Shown here: positions 53,300 through 64,000 of the stretch, in pieces
Numbering within the stretch: position 1 is the stretch's first letter
Layout: each line of letters starts with the position of its first letter
Assembly (NCBI RefSeq): GCF_032854445.1
Contig: NC_088300.1
Span: 42,127,984 to 42,191,983, forward strand
From: Liolophura sinensis
Taxonomy: Eukaryota; Mollusca; Polyplacophora; Chitonida; Chitonidae
DNA length: 64,000 bases
Direction: 5' to 3'
Notes under the pieces: model-generated
What the model saw: the letters and a program-made list of their open reading frames with translations, nothing else
Database searches by the model: none
What the model was told of the DNA's origin: nothing
Program-made: the position numbers and the translations under genes

Positions 53300-53812
53300 C
53301 TGTGTCTTTATTACATGCCCAGGTTGTGTCCTTATTGCATGTCAAGACTGTGTCTTTATTACATGCCCAGGCTGTGTCATTATTACATGCCCAGGCTGTG
53401 CCATTATTACATGCCCAGGCTGTGTCTATTATATGACAAGGGTATGTCTTATTTATATGTATGGGCCATGTGTTTATTACATGTCTAGGCGCTGTTTTCA
53501 TTACATGTCTAAGCAGTATCTTTATTATATGTCCAGGCTATGTCTTTCATACATGTCCAGGTTATGTCTTTCATACATGCCCAGGTTATGTCTTTCATAC
53601 ATGTCCAGGCTATGTCTTTGGTACATGTCCAGGCTATGTCTTTCATACATGTCCAGGCTATGTCTTTCGTACATGTCCAGGCTATGTCTTTCATACATGT
53701 CCAGGTTATGTCTTTCATACATGCCCAGGTTATGTCTTTCATACATGTCCAGGCTATGTCTTTCGTACATCCAGGCTATGTCTTTCGTACATGTCCAGGC
53801 TATGACTTAAGA
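53300..53812. repeat. 24-bp minisatellite
   Basis: Unit tatgtctttcatacatgtcc + aggc, about 20 copies, clean from 53530 and degenerate before. It shares catgtccagg with the 28-bp array, so the two are probably branches of one ancestor. Confidence 0.9.
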
Positions 53813-53819
53813 CTTAGAA

Positions 53820-54367
53820 TGAAGTGCTTGCTCCTCTCACTGGCTTCTGCTAAAGGTGATCTCAAGGCTTCCCCTGTCATTAAGTAAAACATTTTGCTCA
53901 GGTGGACGTCTTTCGACTCATCTGAGCTCGTTGATTATTATCATCAAGCCATGACCTGCTCGTGGTAATTGTACAGAGCTAATGACTGGTTTACAGGTAA
54001 GTGGATGTCAATGGAAATTTTGCGGTATTGACGTTTAACCTATGCATAGACGTAATCCTAAGACAAGTCAATGACAAGAGACTGGTTGCTTATGTAATTA
54101 GCACGTCAGGTACCCGTTATCTGTGAATCATAGCTGGCCAGTCCCTGTCGACGAAACACACTGGCTCGGTCTTCCTGCATCTGTTCCATGACCATTGAGG
54201 TTGCATGTTTGGATCCTGTTGTCGCGAAGTTCACTGTGCCTTTACGTTTGTCAGACGATACGCCCTGGCTGTGATATATGTATATTGCTATACCCTTGAT
54301 ATACAGCGTTAACCCTTGTTATACAGCGTTATCTTTGTGTGGGGTGCCCATATTTTTTCTTATATCC
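53820..54367. other. Intergenic, nothing recognised
   Basis: No gene, RNA or repeat that I can support. Confidence 0.4.
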
Positions 54368-54571
54368 CTGAGGGGGTCTCCATGGCGGAGTGGTTAGTGC
54401 GCTAGCGCTATCACCCAGGGCCTCTCACCAACGCGGTACCTGTGAATTGAAGTCCATCTTATACTGGGTTTCCCACGGGTGTTTCCTACCACCATAATGC
54501 TGATCGCGGTCGTATAAGGAAAGTATTCTTGAGTAGGGCGTACAATTCCATTCATATAAATCAAATAAACA
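54368..54571 (+). mobile_element. SINE-A, diverged with internal deletion
   Basis: gggtctccatggcggagtgg head, gtgaattgaagtccatctta (B-box area), caccataatgctgatcgcgg and agtattcttgagtagggcgt, ending in atataaatcaaataaa. Confidence 0.85.
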
Positions 54572-54594
54572 TATCGCTGTGTGTGGCGCCCGTC

Positions 54595-55390
54595 TGTTTG
54601 ATGCCCGAGTTGTCCTTAGCCTATCTGTGTTAGATGCTCGAGCCTCCCTGTCTTAGCTTGATGCTCGTGCTGTCCTATCGCTCAGTTTGATGCCCGTACT
54701 GTCCTATCTCTCAGTTTGATGCTCGTGCTGTCCTATCTCTCATTTTGATGCTCGTGCTGTCCTATCTCTCAGTTTGATGCTCGTGCTGTCCTATCTCTCA
54801 GTTTGATGGTCGTGCTGTCCTATCGCTCAGTTTGATGCTCGTGCTGTCCTATCTCTCAGTTTGATGCTCGTGCTGCCCTTTCTCTCAGTTTGATGCTCGT
54901 GCTGTCCTGTGTCTCAGTTTGATACTCGTGCTGTCCTATCTCTCATTTTGATGCTCGTGCTGTCCTATCTCTCAGTTTGATACTCGTGCTGTCCTATCTC
55001 TCATTTTGATGCTCGTGCTGTCCTATCTCTCAGTTTGATGCTCGTGCTGTCCTATCTCTCAGTTTGATGCTCGTGCTGCCCTTTCTCTCAGTTTGATGCT
55101 CGTGCTGTCCTGTGTCTCAGTTTGATGCTCGTGCTGTCCTATCTCTCAGTTTGATGCTCGTGCTGTCCCATCTCTCAGTTTGATGCTCGCGCTGTCCTAT
55201 CTCTCAGTTTGGTGCTCGTGCTGTCCTATCTCTCAGTTTGATGCTCGTGCTGTCCTATCTCTCAGTTTGATGCTTGTACTGTTCTACCTCTCATTTTGAT
55301 GCCCGTACTGTTCTATCTCTCATTTTGATGCCCGTACTGGCCTATCTCTCAGTTTGATGCCTGTGCTGTCCTATCTCTCAGTTAGATGCT
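54595..55390. repeat. 29-bp minisatellite, ~27 copies
   Basis: Unit gatgctcgtgctgtcctatc + tctcagttt. The main variants are cagttt/cattt and cctat/cctgt; the first copies and those after 55280 are more diverged. Confidence 0.95.
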
Positions 55391-55850
55391 CGTTTGATGC
55401 TGTTTTAGATGTGAACTGTGAGCCATTGCTCTCCTATCAGAAAGGCGTCCTTGTTGTCCAGTTTCTGGGTCTGTATTGTCCTATCTTTGATTGTGGCTCC
55501 CAATCTTCCATTCTTTGAGTTCATGGTGCCGCTGTTGTCCTATCTCTGAGTTTAACCTTCTGAGATAACTCTGAGTTTTGAGTCTTTTCTTTCCTTTGAT
55601 CTGAGTGCCCGTGGTGCCATGTCACTAATTTTGGCTCCTACGCTGCTCTGTCTCTGAGTTTGGCTCTCACGCTGCTCTGTCTATGGGTATGAGTAGGTCT
55701 ATGAGTTTGGTGCTACGGCTGTCCTATTTCTGAGTTTGGCGTCCACGCTGCAATAGCTTTTAGCTTAGTGCACTTGTTCTCTTATCAGAATAGCGCCCTT
55801 GTTATTCAGTCTACGGGTTTGGCGCCTATGCTGTCTGACCTCTGACCTCA
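55391..55850. repeat. Decayed extension of the 29-bp array
   Basis: Scattered motifs such as tctgagtttggc, cgctgctctgtctctgag and gtcctatctctgagttt show an older, diverged part of the same array. Confidence 0.65.
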
Positions 55851-58190
55851 GCGGACCTGCCCCCTTATCTCCCGCTCGCGGTATCGACTGGCCTGAAATG
55901 ACCACCATCTAGAAAGCAATCTTAACCTCATTAATATCCGAATGACCGACCACTTTTTCAAGGAGTAGTCTTCCTGATTGATGGATAGTATTGCGTTCGT
56001 TCAAACGATTCAATGATAGGCTAGACTAACAAAGTGAAATTTCTATCGATCGGATGCCCGATGGGCTATCTGACTGGGAGATAATTTACTTCCCTCCTCG
56101 GTAAACTGTTAGCACTTGTTACACCGCTGTGTTATCTCCAGAGTGTTTCAGATCTCTAAGAGGTCTGGTGTTAGTATGCGGCGATTTGCGGTCTCATACT
56201 CACCCACATCCTGTATAAATTGATTATTGGCTGATGCTAGCGGCTAACTAGGAGCTGATACAGCACACCGGTGACCCGTGTTCCTAGATTACATCCGAGC
56301 ACTAGAGAGCTCGTCAAAATATTACGTTGTATCAACAGGGCTGGTGTCAGGGGAGGCTTGTGCACGCTTGACTGGTTCCCATTTTGATCAGTTGAAACCA
56401 GACTGTGTTAACACTGGGGAAATATGTATCCGTGTTAAGCTTGGATTAGGGTTAATGGTAACGAAGATCGCTATCTCTTGTGCCCCTTCTCCCCAGGCGC
56501 AGGACGTGATCACTGATTCTCCAGCTTTTTTATTCGATCTGATTTGTGTAATACCCAGGGTTCGCTGAGTCAAAATGCATCATAGAAATTAAGATTAATG
56601 ACAACTAATCTTTCAAGAACGTTGGACCCTATAACTAGGACTTGCCACAGGACCGAGCTCAGGTTTGGTAGTGCCTGAAGAATACGTATTCCATGGCTTC
56701 ACGCTCTGGTGCATGGTCCCATCTGTCGCAAATGAAGATGTAAAGCAACTGGTCACACGCACCCCTTATCGCTGGCCGAGGGGTAAAGGAGTTCTTTTTG
56801 CTCTTCGATGGGTTTAAACTCTGGTCACGTGATCGACTGAAGCCTGTCTCTGTCTCCGACCACAGGTTTCCATTTTCTTACATGACCCGATTCAGGACCA
56901 CTCAAGGATTCTGAAGACCAAAGCTTGACAATAACTAATGGAGTTGATTTCCATCGTGTTCCATTCCAAGTGTGTAGATCCACCCCAGTTCTAACCAATA
57001 TCCACTAAAATACAGTTGGCAATACACTTCAAAGCCTATCTATTACAATCTGACACCCAACACAGAGCTGAAAAATGCCAAAATAGCTGGAACTATACTA
57101 TTTGTACTACGTCCTCCAGGAACTGCTAATTGTGGTTCTGGATTTGGAAAATTGTGGCTTGTATCCACCTTCATCGGTGGGTGAGCTCTTGTTAACCTCA
57201 TGTTACAATAGAGTAGGGTCACCCTGCACTAACCTAGGTCAAGTTCCGTCTGCCCATCGTTAAGCTAGCCCAATCCATCAATAACGCTCAGCTAACAGTG
57301 CTGTAAAGATTTTCTGTCACCATCTACTTTAGACGTGTCTGTAGGACGCCGTTTGGGTTATTATCCCAGCGGGCTTATTCTGGTGCCCATCCCGGTCCCT
57401 CCTGTCAGAGGATGTATTGACGAAATGGTCCGCAGGACTGCAGTTAAGCAGCTAGGAAGGATATCCCATAGACTTCGCCCACTTGATCCATTAAAAGCTT
57501 CACTTCGCTTGGATGAAGGCAGCCCGTCGACGACAGTGTCGAGGCATTTGGGACTCTCAGTTTCCTTGTGAACACTGGGTGATAATTTTTGTATTTAGCA
57601 ATCAAATATTCATCTCATGTTAAAAACCGATCTCTAACACGTAGGTGATGTTTTGTCCATAAACAGAATTGTTCGAATTTCACTAAAGGCGTCTAAGGTT
57701 TTATTATCTACAGAGACGTAACAGTCAAGTAATGCTGCACTGCCATGCCCATCATTTCTTGATATCCAATAGAAATAGTGGGTCCTATGATTGTTTATTT
57801 TGGTTCATTTGATGTCTAAGGCCGTACTCAAGAAATCCACCTAGATACTTAACTAAGTCAAATAGTATACCAGGTAAATACCTGTGTTATTTGGTATTTC
57901 CCAAATTTCTGATTTATCCAATTCCAGCATACATCAGACAGTGGTAATATTATTGGGTAATCCGTATAGCAATCAATCAGCTATTACAAAATAACAACAT
58001 CCGCCACAGCCAAGTCCGTGAAAGAATTTGCACCTGTGGCACCTTACCCGAAGTATCATACCGACACCTCACCATATCACATTTTCTTGACGTCAGGTTA
58101 ATGTGTTTTACTTACTCTTTTAAGTCAGTGAAGTCTAACATGGTGTCCTGTGCGGTGGCCATTATACTACATTTCATTTTTTGGTTTGTA
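55851..58190. other. No gene seen
   Basis: Open frames at 56278-56568 (96 codons) and 57335-57571 (78 codons) have no motif I recognise and no clear splice context. Untranslated or poorly conserved exons cannot be excluded. Confidence 0.4.
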
Positions 58191-58194
58191 ACTT

Positions 58195-58475
58195 ATCACA
58201 TGAGTGAAAACAGTGTTGACCTGGATGCAAACTGTTTTCATTTGGATGAAAAGTGTTCTCACTCAGGTGGAAAGGTTTTCACCTGGATAAAAAGGTTTCC
58301 ACCACCTCACGTGATACAAGAAGCCTCGTTCTTGTTTCCGAGGCCGTGAACTGAAGATTTGGGATAAACGCTTGACGGAGAACCTGGAGGTAAGAACCTT
58401 TTTACCCATGTGAGAACACTTTTCACAAGGTGAGAACTATTTCTTCGGAGCTGAAAACCTTTTCACCCAGGAACG
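58195..58475. repeat. Minisatellite in inverted arrangement
   Basis: Units like tgaaaagtgttctcac and ggaaaggttttcacctgg occur in forward orientation at 58200-58310 and in reverse at 58385-58475; a 16-bp perfect inverted match (tgaaaagtgttctcac with gtgagaacacttttca) joins the halves, with a ~90-bp spacer. Confidence 0.7.
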
Positions 58476-58479
58476 TTTA

Positions 58480-60190
58480 CAAACTCAAGAAAAAAAAAGA
58501 AAAATATGAGTCGTAATAGTTTTGACTGGTCCGTTTTTATTAGCCCTCCACACTGATGTTACACGACCTATTGGAGCTGCATCCGGTGAATTTTTAGACC
58601 TAAGTTTCTGTGTCATCCCTGAGCAGCTGTGATTGACATGGCAGGTGCATTGGCACTGGTTAGAAAAAAACACGAGCGAGGCTGGTAGGTGGTTAACAAG
58701 TACTCACCCCTCCCTACTGTTGTTCATGTAAGTGTCATTCCGTGTGGCCAATGGCTTCCTGTGTTTCTCGCACCTGGGACTTCAGTTACTTGCCAGCAGT
58801 AATGAGTTGGCCCGTCCACTTCCAACCATGTGTTGGTTGCAGGTATCTATCTGTCTGTTATGACTCCCCGCGGACCCTCACCATGGTGACCGGAGCTACC
58901 GTGACAGCTGGCAAATTGCGTATTATTGCTGCAGAAAATGACACAGATTGTATAGCTCGGGGTCGGTATTCTGACTGAAATGTAATATAATTGTTAAACG
59001 ATCTGCCAGGCTCTCATATATAATGCTCTGCTATAGATTTACTCCGGAGACAAATTTTGCGGATATGGTATAGCCATTGCCACTGTCTGTCCGTCTCTTT
59101 GACCGTATGTACACATAATTTTTTTAAAACAATTTATCTTTCGTTTTGCATAATGACAAATGTTGCCACACTGGTATACCCAGCCTATCGTCAGATAGGC
59201 TGGGTACCTGTTCCCAAACTCACTACTCCAGAATGCTTTTAAAAAGGCACGTTTTGTTTTTAGTAATCATACGAAACCCTTCAGATATATATTGACAACA
59301 TTTAAAAAAGCTTTTAGGTGCGTAAAACGCGTTTTTTCATAGCTACGAACATCTTACAGAACACACTTTTGACGATATATCTCAGACACATCAAATTTAT
59401 AAAAATCAGTCTTTCGAAGCATAAAACCCTTGGGTAACAAAGTTATTGCCCGCCGTAAACCCGCTTTGGTTTTTTAAACAACAAAGTCCTGCACAGGTGT
59501 TCATGCGTTACAGTTACACAAGCAGTGTGCAGAAACTGTCACTTACGTGTATGGATTTTGCCGTCGGTTAGTATGGCGTGTGATAACCTCGTAAATGAAT
59601 TGTCTACGCACAAGGCTTTTAACTGGAAGAGCCATGTCTTTTCTTTGACGCTTGCAAGAAGCTTTTTAAATTTTTGCCTTGTTGGATGTGTTTGACCGCG
59701 GCAAATAGAAAATGTTTTGGATATCGATCTTCATCTCCAGAAAGCTTTTACCGCCGGCAACTAAATCTGAAAGAGATTTGTATCTCTTCTCATTCCTGAA
59801 ATGGTTTTAAAAACACAGTCAATATAGACCCATATACATTAACGATCATGTAAATATTACAATGGGGTTTTTCGTAGGTTTACGCAGTTTTCCATTTTCC
59901 CAAATTTTCTCATGTTTACCTTAGTTAGGTATCAAATCAACTTGTTTACCAGTTAAATGATATGTGACGTAATTTTATTGCGCAACCCGTTGCATGCGTG
60001 CACCAGTAGGCTACCTCTAGGAGGTAATATAAGCCATTCTCATGCGTAGAACGTTATGTCACAGAGGTCAGGGCGCCAGTTCTCGGGTGGGAGGGGGGCT
60101 AAGTCTCAAATTAGGCCAGGACCCAGATGTTTGCTTGTCAAACTGATTTCATAGGAGGTGCCTGGGGCTTGCTGGTTCATTGTATAGGTC
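58480..60190. other. No gene seen
   Basis: Short open frames only. A perfect 13-bp stem lies at 59177-59206 (listed separately). Confidence 0.4.
59177..59206. repeat. Perfect 13-bp hairpin
   Basis: tacccagcctatc / gataggctgggta with a 4-nt gtca loop. No T-run or other transcription signal adjoins it. Confidence 0.8.
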
Positions 60191-60194
60191 TAAG

Positions 60195-60290
60195 CAAACG
60201 TTGTTTCTCCTACCCCAAAGCAGACCGCCGTCATACAAAGTGAATTATTCTCCAGTACAGTCAGTCACTCAATCAAGCAATCAAGCATTC
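60195..60290 (+). mobile_element. SINE-A relic
   Basis: Weak remnant: agaccgccgtcatacaaagt, gaattattctccagtaca and repeated caatcaagc in the tail. Confidence 0.45.
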
Positions 60291-60377
60291 AAGCGCTGTT
60301 TTTCTCCGTAGCTGATCCGTCTATGGCAAATGAATTCTCAGGCTCGAAACCAATTCTGGCTGGGTCGTCCGCAGCTT

Positions 60378-60535
60378 GGCCAGATAGTTTTTCGATTATC
60401 TGGCGAACGGCGGTGGTTTCCTTGGAGAATTTCGGTTTCTTTCATCCGCAAACCTGACCCCTGTCATTTTACAGGTGAAAAATTCTTTACGGCGTACGGC
60501 GTCAGACACCAATCGTATAATTCAGTAAAAAAAAA
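60378..60535 (+). mobile_element. SINE-A relic
   Basis: ggtggtttccttggagaa, tcatccgcaaacctgacccc, gtgaaaaattctttacggcg and gtcagacaccaatcgtataa follow the SINE-A 3' order with many changes. Confidence 0.5.
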
Positions 60536-61520
60536 TACTGCATGAACAAAAACCGCTGGAAATGTATACGTTGATGCACACCCCTTCACACAGTATGTAC
60601 TGCATCAATTCTGCTATATTTTACATGTAATAAGGTATTACCTTCATCGGTAATTTATCTATGGATAAAACTGGATCTGTGGCAAAAAAACTAACCGATC
60701 ACAAAGACAAATGACTTATTTTTACAATTTTCATGACTATCTGTTGTTTTATAGATTTTATTAAGATATCCACTGAGTTACGATTGTGAAAGCTTTTACG
60801 ACATGCCTTTAAATTCTTAAATGTATGTTTTTCGTGACGTTGTTAGCATCAGACTTGTTCACATACAACATCCTGTGCCGATTCACCAAGTGGTCGACAT
60901 GTTTTCAGAAAGTAAGCTGAATAACACGGCGGAGCTTTTACGTCTCCAGGGATTTTATTACGTTGCCACAATTATCTGTTACTTTATTACTTTTACATAA
61001 ACCCATTGCCATTTGTCCATAACCAAAAAGCATACACATTCAGCTCGATCAAGTGGAAGACTTCTGTTCAACTTACCACGCACTGCAAATTTGCCAGTAA
61101 ACGTGAAAGGAGCATTATGCTTGGCTGATTTTGTAAAGATGTGTTATTGTGTAATGGTTGATACTCGAAGGGGAGTACGAGGTGACAGTCGTCCTGTCAA
61201 ATCTGACCGATGAGGCTAGGTCAATAAGCAATGGGAGATTCTATCAACTCGCTCAGACGGAAGTCTAATTTTTCCGGCATGCGCATGTGTCTGGGGGACG
61301 TGCATGGCTAGGCAACTTGGCTCAACTATACTATTCAGACTCCCTTTTCACTGAGAAATTTTAAGCGTTTTTCCCGTTTTGTGCTGGGGTATGACGATTT
61401 CATGGAGATTTATGAGTAGTCGACAGGCTCATGATGCTTCCAGATAGGCCTGGTCTTATCGTCCGTCTCCCGCCATAATGCTGGCCGCCGTCCTATAAGT
61501 GAAACATTTTTGGTAAAATA

Positions 61521-62813
61521 AACTGACGGACATAAGAAACTTTACGACTCCGTGCCTTAAATTTAACCAGCCATTTCAGCAAATTAATACCAAATTATTG
61601 TAGGAAAGCATTGTATGAAGCATATTCCCGTGTGCGAGAAGCGTCATATACACGCAAACAAATTTGTTTTGAGACAACGAAGAAAGTTGAAAAATCACAT
61701 GAACCATGGATAGCCGCAAATGCACATGTAATAAGTGTATAAAACGTTACACACAGTGTGCTGGACTTGCACACTGACTAAAATCCACCAAAATAATGCC
61801 TCGATAGTCTCCAAGACAACGCGAGAGGGCCCTGGGTATGGTATCTATGGGAGCCACCCAAGCCCGCATTGCAGCTGCTCTCGTGTAACTGTGTCAGATT
61901 TGATGCAACATTACAGACAGAAAGGGCAGACATCGGACAGGCCAAGAACAGGCGATGGGCTCGAATTGTACGCCGTTGGCAGCGACGTGATTGGCAACGT
62001 GATGTTTTAACGGATGAAAGACGCTTCTGCCTGTTCCGAGCCGATGGCAGACAGCGAGTTTACCGTCGAAGAGGCGAACGAACGGCTACATCATGCATCC
62101 AGGAGGTGGTACCATTTGGTGGCGGCAGCGTGATGGTGTGGAGTGGGATTTGTGCAGATGAATGGACACCACTGGTCATCATCTACGGGAACCTAACAGC
62201 TCAACGTTACGTGGATGAAATTCTACGTCCTGTTGTCCTGCTATTCCTTCAACAGCAGCCACGTTGTGTCCCGTACCAGCATGACAACGCCAGACCCCAT
62301 ACACCTCGAGTTGTACAGAACGTCCTGGGCGCCAACGACGTCAACGTCTTGCCATGGCCGGCACGTTCCCCAGATATGCCCCCCACAGAACACATTTGGG
62401 ATATCGTCGAGTAAGACAACGGCCTAACCTTGCAACCAACCGACAAGAACTGACGTTCGCTCTCCAAGATGAATGGCAACGAATCCCATTTCTATGCGTC
62501 GGAGAGTTTTTGCGTGCATTGTAGCAAGGGGTGGGGATATTGATTGGTTTTCATATTGACTGATTTTAAAAATAATCAACTTTTTGTATACTCTGCCCAT
62601 TGTTAACCAAGATGGAAGGGCTATTTTTCTACCCTTGCTCTGTTTGTTTACTGGTAAAATGATTTGAGGGCTGCTTTGTCCGTTCTTACTCAAGACTTTC
62701 AAAATATGAAGTCATTGGTCTTTTCAATATATTAAACTTCAGTCATCCTGTTTTTTGCTTTGGCAAAATAAAATGAGCTGAAGTCCTTGAAAAGTTTCTT
62801 TCGGCCGTCAGTT
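61521..62813 (+). mobile_element. Tc1/mariner-family DNA transposon, 1293 bp
   Basis: Terminal inverted repeats: aactgacggacataagaaac at the left and the reverse complement of gtttctttcggccgtcagtt at the right, about 24 bp with a few mismatches. Both ends are flanked by TA (61519-61520 and 62814-62815), the hallmark target of the superfamily. It carries one broken transposase gene. Confidence 0.9.
61797..62540 (+). pseudogene. Broken Tc1-like transposase (DD34E)
   Basis: The start ATG at 61797 is followed by an early stop (third codon after it). The helix-turn-helix part is readable in pieces (RERALGMVSMGATQARIAAA, then in another frame VSDLMQHYRQKGQTSDRPRT). A deletion then joins it to the catalytic core, which is open at 61950-62414: D in VLTDERRF, D in YQHDNARPHT and E in PTEHIWD. 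There are 34 residues between the last two, so DD34E. A stop at 62412-62414 and a frame change cut the C terminus, whose WQRIPF remnant lies near 62475. At least two frame breaks, two stops and one deletion make it non-autonomous. Confidence 0.9.
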
Positions 62814-62839
62814 TAGCAATCAAATAAATAAATTAGCCT

Positions 62840-64000
62840 TATCATCCGATCCTCATTCTGGTAGATTGCTGTATACTTAGTTTACCAAAATGTCAATGCC
62901 ATGACACAATACCAATACACTAACATTACATACCAAATCATGTGTGCGACAAAAAGATGTCCAATTGTCCTTTGCAGTCATTGATGCATGTGAGAGATGT
63001 CCTTTGTATTTGCCGTCAGTGTGTGCCATCGACAAATGTTTCCTTGCTGTAACATGCAATTGGGAGATGGCCCATTGCCCTAGATGGGATTGCAATTAGG
63101 AGATGTCCCCTTGTCTCTGAGTTAGTGAAACATTTGGGAGATTTCCTTGTCTTGGCAGTCAGTGGAAGGTATTGAGAGAAGTCCTCTTGTCACCTTTGCT
63201 TGCTTTACATTATTTTCCACACGCTTGACCTTTGGAGCATGTGCCACGAGCGTGGCTCATAATTGGTGTCCCTCGCCAACCTATAATCAGCATTCGTGAA
63301 TAAAATTATTCCAGATGTCTGTTAAATCATGCTATACATAGACAAAGAGAATGCATGTGGATCAAGCATGAAGACAAACGTTGAAATAGAGTCTTTATGT
63401 TTTCTGACATTACTTCCTGCTTTATCACTGTGACTCCAGCGACCATGGCGTTGTTAAAGGTTTCTGTGCAAAATTTTTAGTGGTGGCAGTGTTGTATAGC
63501 CAGTTTTGAGAACGCCGCATTCCCTGTATGCAGTACATGGGTTAGGAGCATTTAAGTTGCTACTGATTCCGCATTTACATTAACGGTTAGAATACTACCC
63601 TAACTAAGGCAAATTGAAAAGGGGCTGGATTTCACCGCTTACGAGTGATCATTTACCAACTATCACACTGGTACATGTAATCAATGGGGGAGTGAGAGAA
63701 GTCCTCTTGTGCATACAGCCGAGTCTATAAAGTAAAGAATGCTCTCATATGTGCACTGTCTCATACTCAATCAACTGATCAGTCGTTTTGTCTCTTGTGA
63801 CAGCTGCTCCCCTTGTCGCACACATTAGATCTTTTGGCCATACACAAGCAGGAGAGTCAAGATGTTAGTTAGAAAAATAATATTCTATTTACAGCCGAAA
63901 TCTTTGGTCAAAAGTGAATCCAGTGGAATTGTGTATAAGGCCTCCTATAGAGCCGACCGAGCTTTCTATCGGAGAGAGTTGAGTTTTTGTACTGTGTAAG
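62840..64000. repeat. Degenerate ~37-bp repeat and otherwise unannotated end
   Basis: gggagatgtcc / gagagaagtcctcttgt motifs recur at about 62992, 63061, 63097, 63135, 63173 and once more near 63694. No gene is recognisable up to the window end. Confidence 0.4.

Larger units (their letters stand above)
61468..62834 (+). mobile_element. SINE-A fragment split by a Tc1/mariner insertion
   Basis: ccgccataatgctggccgcc and tataagtgaaacatttttgg end at 61518. The SINE tail resumes at 62816 with gcaatcaaataaataaat. The sequence between, 61521-62813, is the Tc1-like element with TA on both sides. Confidence 0.8.

Noticed and set aside
57335-57571. 78-codon open frame
   Set aside because: No recognised motif, no supporting splice sites and normal length for chance in this sequence.
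59177-59206. Transcription terminator
   Set aside because: The hairpin lacks a T-run and bacterial-type terminators are not expected in this genome.

Overview
The window looks like nuclear DNA of an animal, most likely a mollusc or a related lophotrochozoan. That is an inference from the intron-rich gene structure, the AT-rich intergenic DNA, and two abundant tRNA-derived SINE families of a kind I associate with molluscan genomes; no marker names the species. One 200-base run of N marks a draft assembly. Two protein-coding genes can be supported. (1) On the minus strand, 4870-5294, a two-exon gene encodes a 60-residue ATP synthase membrane subunit k (DAPIT/USMG5 family, ATP5MK). Its single coding intron fits the family alignment only if the donor is GC (GC-AG intron). 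(2) On the plus strand, a roughly 41-kb gene encodes the complete PDCD11/RRP5 homologue, the pre-rRNA processing scaffold with tandem S1 domains and C-terminal HAT repeats. I traced 42 coding exons (7962-48313) whose lengths sum to 5538 nt (1845 residues plus stop), with every junction in phase and a continuous match to the family. Layout: 1-4600 holds SINEs, a diverged dispersed repeat in two copies, a hairpin and a tandem array; 4700-5300 ATP5MK; 5300-6810 intergenic; 6810-6880 a TATA-less housekeeping-type promoter (CCAAT and ETS-like sites) with a probable non-coding first exon; 7913-48830 PDCD11; 48830-51950 repeats and SINEs; 51950-55850 three further minisatellites; 55850-64000 no recognisable host gene, but SINE relics and a decayed 1.3-kb Tc1/mariner (DD34E) element inserted inside a SINE. 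The notable feature is repeat biology rather than a new gene system. The introns of this one ribosome-biogenesis gene hold several unrelated tandem arrays with unit lengths near 85, 18, 25, 51, 22 and 131 bp, and further arrays of about 28, 24 and 29 bp lie downstream. Two arrays (85 and 51 bp) repeat the same central segment of the common SINE, and the 131-bp array carries a tRNA-like B-box segment of another SINE, so short elements appear to have seeded satellites repeatedly. Long apparent ORFs in these arrays follow from repeat units that lack stop codons and are not good gene candidates. The last PDCD11 exon and the start of exon 39 have both been partly duplicated in place, the latter with its splice acceptor.
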